A stretch of 10,873 nt of DNA from Microthrixaceae bacterium (GCA_023264915.1 JAHFUU010000036.1:1-10873); one strand, 5' to 3'; shown: positions 1 through 6,344, counted from the first letter of the stretch. Translations and numbers: made by a program. The notes: generated from the letters alone by a model not told the origin.

Positions 1-537
1 GCGCTCGCCAGGGGCCTACCAGATGGCGCCACGGTGTGTGTGCTCGGTTGGCCCGCCGAGATCGCCGAGGCCTTGCAACGGAGGGGCGATCTCAGGGTCC
101 TCGCCGTGGACCCCGGTGAAGGGACGAGCCAGCTGCACCGGCGCCGGGGCGCCGGCTGCGAGCCAGTCGATGTGCCAGTGCAGGGGTTGGGCGCCGCGGT
201 CAGGGCTGCCGATCTGGTGCTGCTGGAGGCAGCCGCAATCGGCCCCGAGACCTTCGTCGCGGTACCCGGGTCGCTTGCAGCGGCCGCGGTTGCTCGCTGC
301 ACCCGAGTCCCGGTCTGGCTCGTCGGAGGTGTGGGGCGCGTGCTCCCCAGCCGCATGTACGAGGGCCTCGAGGCCAGGCTGACCACTGGTGAGCCGTGGG
401 ACGCTGCGGACGAGATCGTACCGAACGACCTCGTCGACCAGATCGTCGGCATCGCGGGTCCAGAACCTGTGGCCGAGGGGTTGAAGCGGTGTAACTGCCC
501 AGTCGCACCCGAGCTCTTCGGTGGCATCGCCTTGTGA
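1..537 (+). CDS. IF-2B-like (eIF-2B alpha/beta/delta family) protein, 3' part
   Basis: The reading frame is open at the left edge and ends at TGA 535-537, so only the last 178 residues are seen and the start lies outside the window. The segment DLVLLEAAAIGPETF followed by VAVPGS and an Ala-rich helix, then a hydrophobic strand PVWLVGGVGR, matches the C-terminal Rossmann-like half of the IF-2B family, which includes eIF-2B regulatory subunits, methylthioribose-1-phosphate isomerase and ribose-1,5-bisphosphate isomerase. Bacterial members are usually sugar-phosphate isomerases or uncharacterised. The Asp of the classical isomerase motif (GADxI) is not obvious here; the equivalent stretch reads LLEAAAIGP, so a canonical MtnA role is doubtful. 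A strong hairpin follows at 575-606, so this gene probably ends its own transcription unit. The family call is fairly secure, the substrate unknown. Confidence 0.7.
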   Translation, partial: ALARGLPDGATVCVLGWPAEIAEALQRRGDLRVLAVDPGEGTSQLHRRRGAGCEPVDVPVQGLGAAVRAADLVLLEAAAIGPETFVAVPGSLAAAAVARCTRVPVWLVGGVGRVLPSRMYEGLEARLTTGEPWDAADEIVPNDLVDQIVGIAGPEPVAEGLKRCNCPVAPELFGGIAL

Positions 538-574
538 CGCTGGTGAATGCCTCTCGTCCGTGCCAGCCCGTCGC

Positions 575-606
575 CCCATCGCCAGCCGGCTGGCTGGCCC
601 GATGGG
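575..606 (+). terminator. Stem-loop between IF-2B-like gene and PPOX gene
   Basis: CCCATC (575-580) pairs with GATGGG (601-606), and GCCAGCC (581-587) pairs with GGCTGGC (592-598) around a GGCT loop. This gives about 13 base pairs with a 2-nt CC bulge. It lies 37 nt after the IF-2B-like stop and before the next start. There is no U tract, which is common for GC-rich actinobacterial terminators. The structure is seen in the sequence; its terminator role is inferred. Confidence 0.5.
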
Positions 607-627
607 CTTGTGGGTAGCGTCAGTCGC

Positions 628-1092
628 ATGGCCAAGCGGCGTGACGCGATCAAGATGACCGAGGACGAGGTCCGCGAGTTCATCGAGTCCCAACGAGTCG
701 TCAACATCGCAACCTTCGGTGCCGACGGCAACATCCATCTTGTCGCCATGTGGTACGGGCTGCACAACGGCCACGTAGCCCTCGAGACGTTCTCGAAGTC
801 CCAGAAGGCCCAGAACCTGCGCCGCGATCCTCGGATCACGGCGCTCATCGAGTCGGACGGCGACTACGGCGAGCTGCGTGGCGTCGAGATCGTCGGCACG
901 GCCGTCGTCCATGATGACCTCGAGGTGTTGTTGCCGATAGCCGAGCAGGTGGTGCGCAAGTACATCCCTCATGGCGGCGAAGCCGACATCCCGGGCATCG
1001 CCCAATCGATGGCCCGCAACCGGGTCGCCATCGAGATCGTTCCCGAGAAGATCGTCAGCTGGGACCACACCAAGCTCGGCGGCAGCTACTGA
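628..1092 (+). CDS. PPOX/FDOR split-barrel protein (pyridoxamine 5'-phosphate oxidase-like, possibly F420-dependent)
   Basis: The protein has 154 residues from ATG 628. An in-frame GTG at 610 and an ATG at 547 also exist, but they lie beside or before the hairpin at 575-606, and the residues they add are low-complexity and unlike the family start. The N-terminal strand (VVNIATFGADGNIHLVAMWY, 24-43) and the cofactor-phosphate segment TFSKSQKAQNLRRDPRITAL (54-73) are typical of small split-barrel flavin/F420 oxidoreductases. The KxxNLRRDPR form is common among actinobacterial F420-binding FDOR proteins. The C-terminal SWDHTKL is also often seen in this group. The substrate cannot be deduced. 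The gene ends 21 nt before the malyl-CoA lyase gene and is probably co-transcribed with it, though a direct part in the pathway is not known. FMN, FAD, F420 or haem binding all remain possible. Confidence 0.8.
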   Translation: MAKRRDAIKMTEDEVREFIESQRVVNIATFGADGNIHLVAMWYGLHNGHVALETFSKSQKAQNLRRDPRITALIESDGDYGELRGVEIVGTAVVHDDLEVLLPIAEQVVRKYIPHGGEADIPGIAQSMARNRVAIEIVPEKIVSWDHTKLGGSY

Positions 1093-1102
1093 ACCGGCAC
1101 CT

Positions 1103-1107
1103 GGAGG
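1103..1107 (+). promoter_or_regulatory. Ribosome binding site of the malyl-CoA lyase gene
   Basis: GGAGG lies 6 nt before ATG 1114 and fixes that start. The protein from this ATG also begins with the motif expected for long Mcl proteins ([10 protein letters not shown]). Confidence 0.75.
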
Positions 1108-1113
1108 CTCTGA

Positions 1114-2163
1114 ATGCGCAACCCGAAGGACTTCTTCCGGCCCCTGGCAGTCGGTGCGCCGGCACCGGTTCATGCGATACCCGTCCGGCCCGCTCGGATG
1201 ATCCACTTCTTTGATCCTACCAACGAGAAGATGGTGTCCAAGCTGCCCGACATGATCGCCCGTTGTGACGTGCTGCTCGGCAACCTCGAGGACGCGATCC
1301 AGGCAGAGAACAAAGAAGCTGCCCGATCAGGCCTGGTGGAGGTGGCGAGCCACACCGACTTCGGCGAGACGCAGCTGTGGACACGGGTCAACAGCCTTGA
1401 CTCGCCCTGGGTGCTTGATGACCTGACGACCCTTGTGACCGCGATCGGCGACAAGCTCGACGTCATCATGGTTCCCAAGGTCGAAGGTGCCGAGGACATC
1501 CACTACGTGGACCGGCTGGTTGCCCAGCTGGAGGCTCGGGCGCAGCTGAAGCGCCCGATCCTGTTGCACGCCCTGTTGGAGACTGCACGGGGGGTTGCCA
1601 ACGTCGAGGAGATCGCCGGCGCGAGCCCACGCATGCAAGGCATGTCACTCGGCCCAGCCGATCTGGCAGCAGACCGCCGCATGAAGACCACCCGGGTGGG
1701 TGGCGGCCACCCTGGGTACCTCGTCCGCCAGGACCCTCCCGATGGTGACATCGAAGCCGATCGTGTCACCTACCAGCAGGACCTGTGGCACTACACCCTT
1801 GCCCGCATGGTCGATGCCTGCGTCGCAAACGGCATCCTTCCCTTCTATGGCCCCTTCGGTGACATCAGGGACACGGTCGGGTGCGAGGACCAGTTCCGCA
1901 ACGCCTTCCTGCTGGGGTGTGTCGGAGCCTGGAGCCTGCACCCGGTCCAGATCGACATCGCCAAGAGGGTGTTCTCTCCCGAGCCGGCCGAGGTGGCTTG
2001 GGCCACGAGAGTGATCCAAGAGATGGGTGACGGCACAGGTGCGGTGATGATCGACGGGAAGATGCAAGACGACGCGACCTACAAGCAGTGCAAGGTCATG
2101 GTCGAGCTGGCCACGATGCTCGCAGCTCGCGATCCCGAGCTTGCGTTGACCTACGGCCTGTGA
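1114..2163 (+). CDS. mcl: L-malyl-CoA/beta-methylmalyl-CoA lyase (HpcH/HpaI aldolase family)
   Basis: This 349-residue protein strongly resembles the long malyl-CoA lyases of Chloroflexus and Rhodobacter. Those enzymes reversibly cleave (3S)-malyl-CoA to acetyl-CoA and glyoxylate and beta-methylmalyl-CoA to propionyl-CoA and glyoxylate, with Mg2+, in the cytoplasm. Recognisable pieces are [13 protein letters not shown] (7-19), GNLEDAI (56-62), the substrate-binding RVN (91-93), VPKVE (120-124), the metal ligand candidates E156 in LLETARG and D183 in GPADLAAD, the long-form insert [20 protein letters not shown], and the C-terminal lid IDGKMQDDA (313-321), where D319 aligns with the catalytic Asp contributed by a neighbouring subunit. 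It is followed after 18 nt by the Mcl2-like gene. Citramalyl-CoA cleavage, as in Chloroflexus, cannot be ruled in or out. Confidence 0.92.
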   Translation: MRNPKDFFRPLAVGAPAPVHAIPVRPARMIHFFDPTNEKMVSKLPDMIARCDVLLGNLEDAIQAENKEAARSGLVEVASHTDFGETQLWTRVNSLDSPWVLDDLTTLVTAIGDKLDVIMVPKVEGAEDIHYVDRLVAQLEARAQLKRPILLHALLETARGVANVEEIAGASPRMQGMSLGPADLAADRRMKTTRVGGGHPGYLVRQDPPDGDIEADRVTYQQDLWHYTLARMVDACVANGILPFYGPFGDIRDTVGCEDQFRNAFLLGCVGAWSLHPVQIDIAKRVFSPEPAEVAWATRVIQEMGDGTGAVMIDGKMQDDATYKQCKVMVELATMLAARDPELALTYGL

Positions 2164-2181
2164 ACGAGGGAGACAGACAGC

Positions 2182-3063
2182 ATGCCTGACCGAGACCTTC
2201 GTCCACGCCGGTCCGTTCTCTACATGCCCGGCGCGAACGAGCGTGCCCTTGACAAGGCCAAGGGCTTGGCCGCGGACGCGTTGATACTGGACCTCGAAGA
2301 CGCCGTGGCACCCGATGCCAAGGTCGAGGCACGTGACCGGGTCTGCGCGGCAGTCGCTTCAGGCGACTACGGGGCCAGGGAGGTCACCATCAGGGTCAAC
2401 AGCCTGGATACCGAGTGGCACGCCGAGGACATCGCTGCTGTCTCCAGGGCAGGCCCCTCCGGCGTGGTCGTGCCGAAGATCGACTCGGCAGCCGATGTGC
2501 ACCAGGTCGAGCGGGCCCTCGAGGCGGCCGGTGCGCCAGATCACACCAGGATCTGGGCGATGGTGGAGACCCCTGTCGCGATGTTGCACGCCGAGGCGAT
2601 CGCCAGCGCTTCTGAACGCCTGGCGGTTCTGGTCATGGGAACCAACGACCTCGCCAAGGAGCTGCATGCCGAGCACGTGCCTGGGCGCCAGCCGTTGCTG
2701 TGCGGCCTCGGCATGTGCCTTCTCGCCGCGAGGGTCGCCGGGAAGGTGATCCTCGACGGTGTCTACAACGACATCAAGAACCAGGAAGGTTTCGAGGCTG
2801 AGTGCCTCCAGGGCCGGCAGATGGGATTCGACGGCAAGACGCTCATCCACCCCAGCCAGCTAGATCCGTGCAACAGGGTCTTCGCCCCGGGCACTTCAGA
2901 GATCGAGACGGCCCGCGAGATCATCGCTGCCTTCGACGAGGCGACCGCAGCTGGCAAGGGTGTAGTGACGGTCAACGGTCGGATGATCGAGAACCTCCAC
3001 GTCGACAACGCCCGCCGAGTCCTCGCCCAGGCTGACGCGATAGCCCGGCTCAATCCCGCCTGA
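2182..3063 (+). CDS. mcl2: CitE-like HpcH/HpaI protein, probably (3S)-malyl-CoA thioesterase (Mcl2 type)
   Basis: The protein has 293 residues from ATG 2182, preceded by purine-rich GAGGGAGA (2166-2173). It shows the short CitE-like fold: RSVLYMPGANERALDKA (10-26), LDLEDAV (36-42), RVN (71-73), VPKID (97-101), metal ligand candidates E129 in MVETP and D156 in MGTNDLAKEL, then GFDGKTLIHP (215-224). The last motif reads NGRMIENLH (265-273), so the position of the lyase catalytic Asp carries Glu (E270). In Rhodobacter sphaeroides the paralogue Mcl2, with similar motifs, hydrolyses (3S)-malyl-CoA to malate and CoA and pairs with Mcl1 to give apparent malate synthase activity. Placement directly after mcl fits that job. 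Other CoA lyase or thioesterase substrates such as citramalyl-CoA remain possible. The family is certain, the exact reaction likely. Confidence 0.75.
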   Translation: MPDRDLRPRRSVLYMPGANERALDKAKGLAADALILDLEDAVAPDAKVEARDRVCAAVASGDYGAREVTIRVNSLDTEWHAEDIAAVSRAGPSGVVVPKIDSAADVHQVERALEAAGAPDHTRIWAMVETPVAMLHAEAIASASERLAVLVMGTNDLAKELHAEHVPGRQPLLCGLGMCLLAARVAGKVILDGVYNDIKNQEGFEAECLQGRQMGFDGKTLIHPSQLDPCNRVFAPGTSEIETAREIIAAFDEATAAGKGVVTVNGRMIENLHVDNARRVLAQADAIARLNPA

Positions 3064-3105
3064 TGCGGGGCGAGCGGTCCGTGCAACGCGTCGCGGGCCG
3101 GGTGG

Positions 3106-4719
3106 TCAGGTCTTGGTTCTGGCCACGAGTTGGCGGGCGATGACCTTCAAGCAGAGAGTCTCGTCAGCCCCTTCGAAGATGGACAGGACCCGAGCGTCGA
3201 CGAAGTAGCGGCTGACCGCATACTCCTCGGCATAGCCGAAGCCTCCGTGAACTTGCATCGCCTCCCGGGTGACCCACTCGGCAGCCTTGCACACATAGGC
3301 CTTGACCATCGAAGCCTCCAGCTGACCCTCGCCGCCGGCCATCTTGCGGGCCACCTCGTACGCGAACTGGCGTGCCGCCTGGATCAAGAACGCCATCCTC
3401 GCCAGCTTGACAAGCGTGAGCTGGTACTCGGCTATGGGCCTGCCGAACACGACACGGTCGAGGGCGTACTGGCGCGCGTCCTCGTACGCGGCTTGCATGA
3501 CGCCGATGGCCCGGGCAGCAGTCTGGAGGCGACCGTTCTCGAAGCCCGCCATCTGGAAGTAGAAGCCACGGCCCAGACCGCCATCGAGACCGATCTGGTT
3601 CTCCGCGGCGACCCACCAGTCGTCGAATGCGATCTCATAGCTGTGCATCCCCCGGTAGCCGATGGTGTCGATCGGCCTGCCCTCCATCTTCCCGCCTCCG
3701 GGTGCTCCGTCGCCTCCGCCTGATCCAGCATCCTGGACGAGATCGAACCCGTGGCCGTCACCGCGGGGCTTGGGGACGATGAACATCGACAGGCCGCGGT
3801 GCGCGAGGGATCGGTCGGGGTCGGTGCGGGCGAGCAGCATCAGGACGTCGCCGCGGGCGCCGAAGGTGCACCACGTCTTGACACCGTTGATGAGCCAGCC
3901 GGCACCGTCGGCAGTTCTGGTGGCAGTTGCCTTGATGTTGGCGACGTCAGAGCCGTAGTCGGGTTCGGTGACCGCTACCGCGTTCATTACCTCGGCTGAG
4001 GCAAGCCGAGGGAGCCATGCCTGCTTCTGCTCCTCGGTTCCGCCAGCGAGCAGGGCTCGGGTGAGGATCTCGGGACGGGTGATGAGCGAGCCGCCCACAC
4101 CCAGGGATCCGCGCGCGAGCTCCTCGGTCGCGACGACCATCCCGATGTACTCGCTCTCGCCCCCCATCGAGTAACCGCCGTACTCCTCGGGGATGGACAG
4201 CCCGAATGCTCCCATCTCGGCAAGGTCCGAGATCAGCTCTTCAGGGATGTCGTCGTTGGCTCGATGGATGTGCTCGGCGATCGGGCGGATCTTCTCGTCC
4301 GCGAAGCGCCGGAAGGTGTCCTGGACGAGCTCGAAGTCCGGATCGAGGTGTCGGGGCCCGCTCTCCATGCCGATCGACGCGAGGAACGCGGGGTCTCGGT
4401 AGGTGCTGACGAACTCGACAGTCTCGCCGAGGTCTGATGCCGCGGCGCCCCATGCCGCCTGGCGCCCGAAGAGCTTCGCAGCGATCTCACAAACCGCGTC
4501 GGCGACATAGGCACATGTGAGCCTGGCCTCGATGTCGCCCCGCTCGCCGTATGCGAGCATCGCCCGGCCGGTCTCGACAGCTGCCGCTGAGTGAGCCACG
4601 TCATAGGCAACCACCTGGTCGTCGTCGACCGAACCCGATGTGGCCAGCTTGGTGACGGCGATGCCGACGACGCGCCGGGCAGCTTCGATGGCAGCCTTCG
4701 CGCCGCTCAGATCGGTCAT
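3106..4719 (-). CDS. mcd: (2S)-methylsuccinyl-CoA dehydrogenase (acyl-CoA dehydrogenase family)
   Basis: At 537 residues this is much longer than ordinary acyl-CoA dehydrogenases (about 380). Residues 1 to about 125 form a helical N-terminal extension (ALxAYGERGDIEARL-like), the known hallmark of methylsuccinyl-CoA dehydrogenase. The FAD-dependent core follows: helical domain about 128-245, AVTEPDYGSD (248-258), TWCTFGARGD (282-291), then the characteristic KMEGRPIDTIGYRGMHSYE (344-362), FENGRLQTAARA (393-404), QVHGGFGYAEEY (489-500) and IFEGADET (514-521), with the likely catalytic base E516. The enzyme oxidises (2S)-methylsuccinyl-CoA to mesaconyl-CoA in the ethylmalonyl-CoA pathway, passing electrons to ETF. 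A Gly-rich insert (331-343) precedes KMEG. The gene converges on mcl2 with a 42-nt gap and diverges from the GrpE-like gene. No clear ribosome binding site precedes ATG 4719. Confidence 0.88.
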   Translation of the reverse strand: MTDLSGAKAAIEAARRVVGIAVTKLATSGSVDDDQVVAYDVAHSAAAVETGRAMLAYGERGDIEARLTCAYVADAVCEIAAKLFGRQAAWGAAASDLGETVEFVSTYRDPAFLASIGMESGPRHLDPDFELVQDTFRRFADEKIRPIAEHIHRANDDIPEELISDLAEMGAFGLSIPEEYGGYSMGGESEYIGMVVATEELARGSLGVGGSLITRPEILTRALLAGGTEEQKQAWLPRLASAEVMNAVAVTEPDYGSDVANIKATATRTADGAGWLINGVKTWCTFGARGDVLMLLARTDPDRSLAHRGLSMFIVPKPRGDGHGFDLVQDAGSGGGDGAPGGGKMEGRPIDTIGYRGMHSYEIAFDDWWVAAENQIGLDGGLGRGFYFQMAGFENGRLQTAARAIGVMQAAYEDARQYALDRVVFGRPIAEYQLTLVKLARMAFLIQAARQFAYEVARKMAGGEGQLEASMVKAYVCKAAEWVTREAMQVHGGFGYAEEYAVSRYFVDARVLSIFEGADETLCLKVIARQLVARTKT

Positions 4720-4787
4720 GCCAAGAGGCTACCGATGGGCACCGATCGCACTCAATCGCCTGGTCCGAGACGAATTCCGGGCCGGTC

Positions 4788-4801
4788 GGGAACATTGTCC
4801 C
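4788..4801. promoter_or_regulatory. Inverted repeat GGGA-N6-TCCC upstream of GrpE-like gene
   Basis: GGGA (4788-4791) and TCCC (4798-4801) lie in the 104-nt divergent region between mcd and the GrpE-like gene, 22 nt before its GTG. The same GGGA-N6-TCCC layout occurs between the sigma gene and the acidic-protein gene at 6331-6344. The first arm, read as GGGAAC, could instead be an ECF-type -35 element. No convincing -10 is seen. The role is speculative. Confidence 0.25.
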
Positions 4802-4823
4802 TGCTGGCGATCTCTCAGATTGC

Positions 4824-5549
4824 GTGAACCAGAACCAGAGATCGAGGTTCCGCCGGGCCTTGCCCCTGGTGATCCCAAGTGCAGCTCTGGCGTTGGGCCT
4901 CGCAGTGCCCACCGTCGCCGGTGCGGGAAGCTCTCTTGCCGAGACGACACCGTCATCGTCGAGGGTGGGCGGCCAGATCGGCCAGGACGGCAGGAGCCCG
5001 ACGACCCAGGGGCGCGCAGGCCAGACCGAGGACCGTGTCGAGTCCGGCGGGATGCCCGGGCCGGTGCTGGTCGGCCTTGGGGGCCTGTTGGGTCTGGTGC
5101 TGGGCGCGGCCGGAGGGTTCGCCATCGGCCGGTCCTCGAAGTCGACGGCATCCCCGGCTGGAACATCGACGATGGCTGCTGGGCGGCCAGCCGGACCCGT
5201 TGCCGGTGCCTTCGGGCAACCTCTGGTGCCTGGACCCGGACCGCAGGCCAGCGCGGCGGCCCTCCAGGACCGGGCGCGGCTTGTCGCGGCCCTGATCGAC
5301 GTTCGAGACCAGATCGACAGCACTGCCCTCCGGGAGTGGCTGGGCGCAGCCCTCGCCGAAGCCGGGGTCACAGAGCTCGTGGGCGACGGGCAGCGTTTCG
5401 ATCCGCGAAGGCATCACGCGGTCGACCAGGTTGCCTCGGCAGATCCAGCCTGGGATCTCGTCATCGCTCGCACCGAACGGCCAGGCTACTCAGACCGTGG
5501 ATCGGTGTTGCGGCTCCCCCAGGTGTCGGTGTACCGGTACGGTGCCTGA
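4824..5549 (+). CDS. Membrane-anchored protein with C-terminal GrpE-like domain
   Basis: The protein has 241 residues from GTG 4824. Residues 1-11 are basic (RSRFRR) and are followed by a hydrophobic signal-type segment (about 13-33, ending AVPTVAGAG). A Ser/Thr/Gly-rich linker (35-78) leads to a second hydrophobic segment (about 79-102) ending in positively charged GRSSKS, then a Pro/Gly/Ala linker. From about 145 there is a helix, then a region (181-239) with the pattern of the GrpE beta head: GVTELVGDGQRFDP, HHAVDQV, RPGY, and RGSVLRLPQVSVYRY. GrpE is the nucleotide exchange factor of Hsp70/DnaK. Charge distribution suggests the GrpE-like domain faces the cytoplasm, which would tether an Hsp70 cycle to the membrane; that is inference. 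The long dimerising helix of true GrpE is largely missing. No ribosome binding site precedes the GTG, so the mRNA may be leaderless. The gene converges on the sigma factor gene. Confidence 0.6.
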   Translation: MNQNQRSRFRRALPLVIPSAALALGLAVPTVAGAGSSLAETTPSSSRVGGQIGQDGRSPTTQGRAGQTEDRVESGGMPGPVLVGLGGLLGLVLGAAGGFAIGRSSKSTASPAGTSTMAAGRPAGPVAGAFGQPLVPGPGPQASAAALQDRARLVAALIDVRDQIDSTALREWLGAALAEAGVTELVGDGQRFDPRRHHAVDQVASADPAWDLVIARTERPGYSDRGSVLRLPQVSVYRYGA

Positions 5550-5565
5550 GTTGGCTCGCAGACCG

Positions 5566-5605
5566 GGCCATGCGTCGGGGGCGCAGCCCCCGTGGAGATC
5601 ACGGC
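5566..5605. repeat. 40-bp direct repeat, copy 1
   Basis: The 40 bases are identical to 5652-5691; the flanking bases differ, so the match ends exactly there. The copy begins 16 nt after the GrpE-like stop and contains a 7-bp G/C hairpin with a GCA loop (5576-5592). Confidence 0.9.
5576..5592. terminator. Hairpin in repeat copy 1
   Basis: CGGGGGC (5576-5582) and GCCCCCG (5586-5592) pair perfectly around GCA. It sits 26 nt after the GrpE-like stop, between convergent genes, so it could end transcription from both sides. No U tract is present. Confidence 0.5.
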
Positions 5606-5651
5606 GGCGCGACCGCCAGGGAGCCCGACGGTGATGGGGAGCTTGGCCGAC

Positions 5652-5691
5652 GGCCATGCGTCGGGGGCGCAGCCCCCGTGGAGATCACGGC
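5652..5691. repeat. 40-bp direct repeat, copy 2
   Basis: This is an exact copy of 5566-5605 at an 86-nt offset. It overlaps the last codons and the stop codon (5685-5687) of the minus-strand sigma factor gene. Confidence 0.9.
5662..5678. terminator. Hairpin in repeat copy 2
   Basis: The same 7-bp stem and GCA loop as at 5576-5592. It lies 6 nt past the sigma factor stop when read on the minus strand, a position suited to ending that transcript. Confidence 0.5.
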
Positions 5692-6278
5692 CGCGGGAGG
5701 AGGGCGTTGGCGGTTGCACCCGATCCTTCGTCCAGCAGTGCGACAAGACCCTGGCGTGCGCGTGCGATGCGGCTCTTGACCGTGTCGAGCGGTACGCCTT
5801 GCGCTTCGGCGATCTCGGCGTAGGTGAGCTCCCCGTACTCGCGCAGGACCAGAGCGGCTCGAAAGTCAGGCGGGAGCAACGCGATTGCCCACCGGACGGC
5901 GTGGACGTCGGCGACTGTCTCTGCGGTCCCTGGTGGACGTGCCCGCCCTGGGCGATCGGGCACCTTCTCGGTGGGCTCAGGAGTCCTTCGCTTGGCTATC
6001 ACCAGCGATGCATTGTGAGCGATCTGGCAGAGCCACGTGGAGAACCGGGACCTGGCCTCGAAGCGCGACAGGTTCTGCCACGCGGCGAGGAACGTGTTCT
6101 GCATGGCGTCCTCGGCGAGCTGGCTGTCACCCACGATGCGGGCACACACCGAGCGGACCTTGCCGGCGCTCTGTGTGGCAAGCTCAGCGAAAGCCCGCTG
6201 GTCACCGTCGCGGGCCCAGGACAGGAGCTCGTGCTCAGCGGCAACCGAGTAGTTGCGTCGAAGCGGGCTCGGGGTCAT
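5685..6278 (-). CDS. ECF-type RNA polymerase sigma-70 factor
   Basis: The protein has 197 residues and only the region 2 and region 4 domains typical of ECF sigma factors. Region 2 (about 15-97) includes AEDAMQNTFLAAWQNLSRFE (55-74, core-binding and -10 recognition helices) and RFSTWLCQIAHNASL (78-92). A charged Pro-rich linker (98-120) follows. Region 4 (about 127-182) contains LPPDFRAALVLREYGELTYA (135-154) and the helix-turn-helix AEIAEAQGVPLDTVKSRIAR (154-173). ECF factors direct RNA polymerase to stress or envelope regulons and are usually held by an anti-sigma factor encoded next door. No anti-sigma gene is visible here: the next gene downstream is convergent. The gene diverges from the acidic-protein/IniC/IniA operon across an 82-nt gap, so it may control that operon and itself; this is inferred. 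No clear ribosome binding site precedes ATG 6278. Confidence 0.93.
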   Translation of the reverse strand: MTPSPLRRNYSVAAEHELLSWARDGDQRAFAELATQSAGKVRSVCARIVGDSQLAEDAMQNTFLAAWQNLSRFEARSRFSTWLCQIAHNASLVIAKRRTPEPTEKVPDRPGRARPPGTAETVADVHAVRWAIALLPPDFRAALVLREYGELTYAEIAEAQGVPLDTVKSRIARARQGLVALLDEGSGATANALLPRP

Positions 6279-6330
6279 GGTAGGGGGTCGCTCGATGTCG
6301 GGGCAGGGCCCGCGACACGAGATGGTAACC

Positions 6331-6344
6331 GGGACACCAATCCC
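6331..6344. promoter_or_regulatory. Inverted repeat GGGA-N6-TCCC between sigma and acidic-protein genes
   Basis: CGGGA (6330-6334) and TCCCG (6341-6345) form a perfect 5-bp inverted repeat with a 6-nt centre, immediately before the GAGGAGGTG ribosome binding site. The inner GGGA-N6-TCCC also occurs upstream of the GrpE-like gene at 4788-4801. It may be an operator shared by the two transcription units. The arms are short, so chance is not excluded. Confidence 0.3.

Noticed and set aside
16..1206. Long minus-strand reading frame of 396 codons
   Set aside because: It lies opposite the IF-2B-like and PPOX genes, both with clear family motifs. Its translation has no recognisable domain; GC-rich antisense frames are often open.
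3064..3105. Possible terminator between mcl2 and mcd
   Set aside because: Only a weak 6-bp pairing (CGGTCC with GGGCCG, including a G-U pair and a 14-nt loop) can be drawn, which is not enough to call.
4601..5371. Minus-strand reading frame of 256 codons across the mcd/GrpE-like divergent region
   Set aside because: It overlaps the start of mcd in another frame and covers the GrpE-like gene. The Ser/Arg/Pro-rich translation is typical of a shadow frame.
5566..5691. The two 40-bp repeats as the start of a CRISPR array or as phage attachment sites
   Set aside because: There are only two copies, the repeat contains a G/C terminator-like hairpin and overlaps a stop codon, and no cas genes, tRNA or integrase are present.
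4640..5779. Plus-strand reading frame of 379 codons
   Set aside because: It overlaps mcd, the GrpE-like gene, both repeats and the sigma gene end. The Arg/Gly/Pro-rich product has no domain, whereas the overlapping frames have clear homology.
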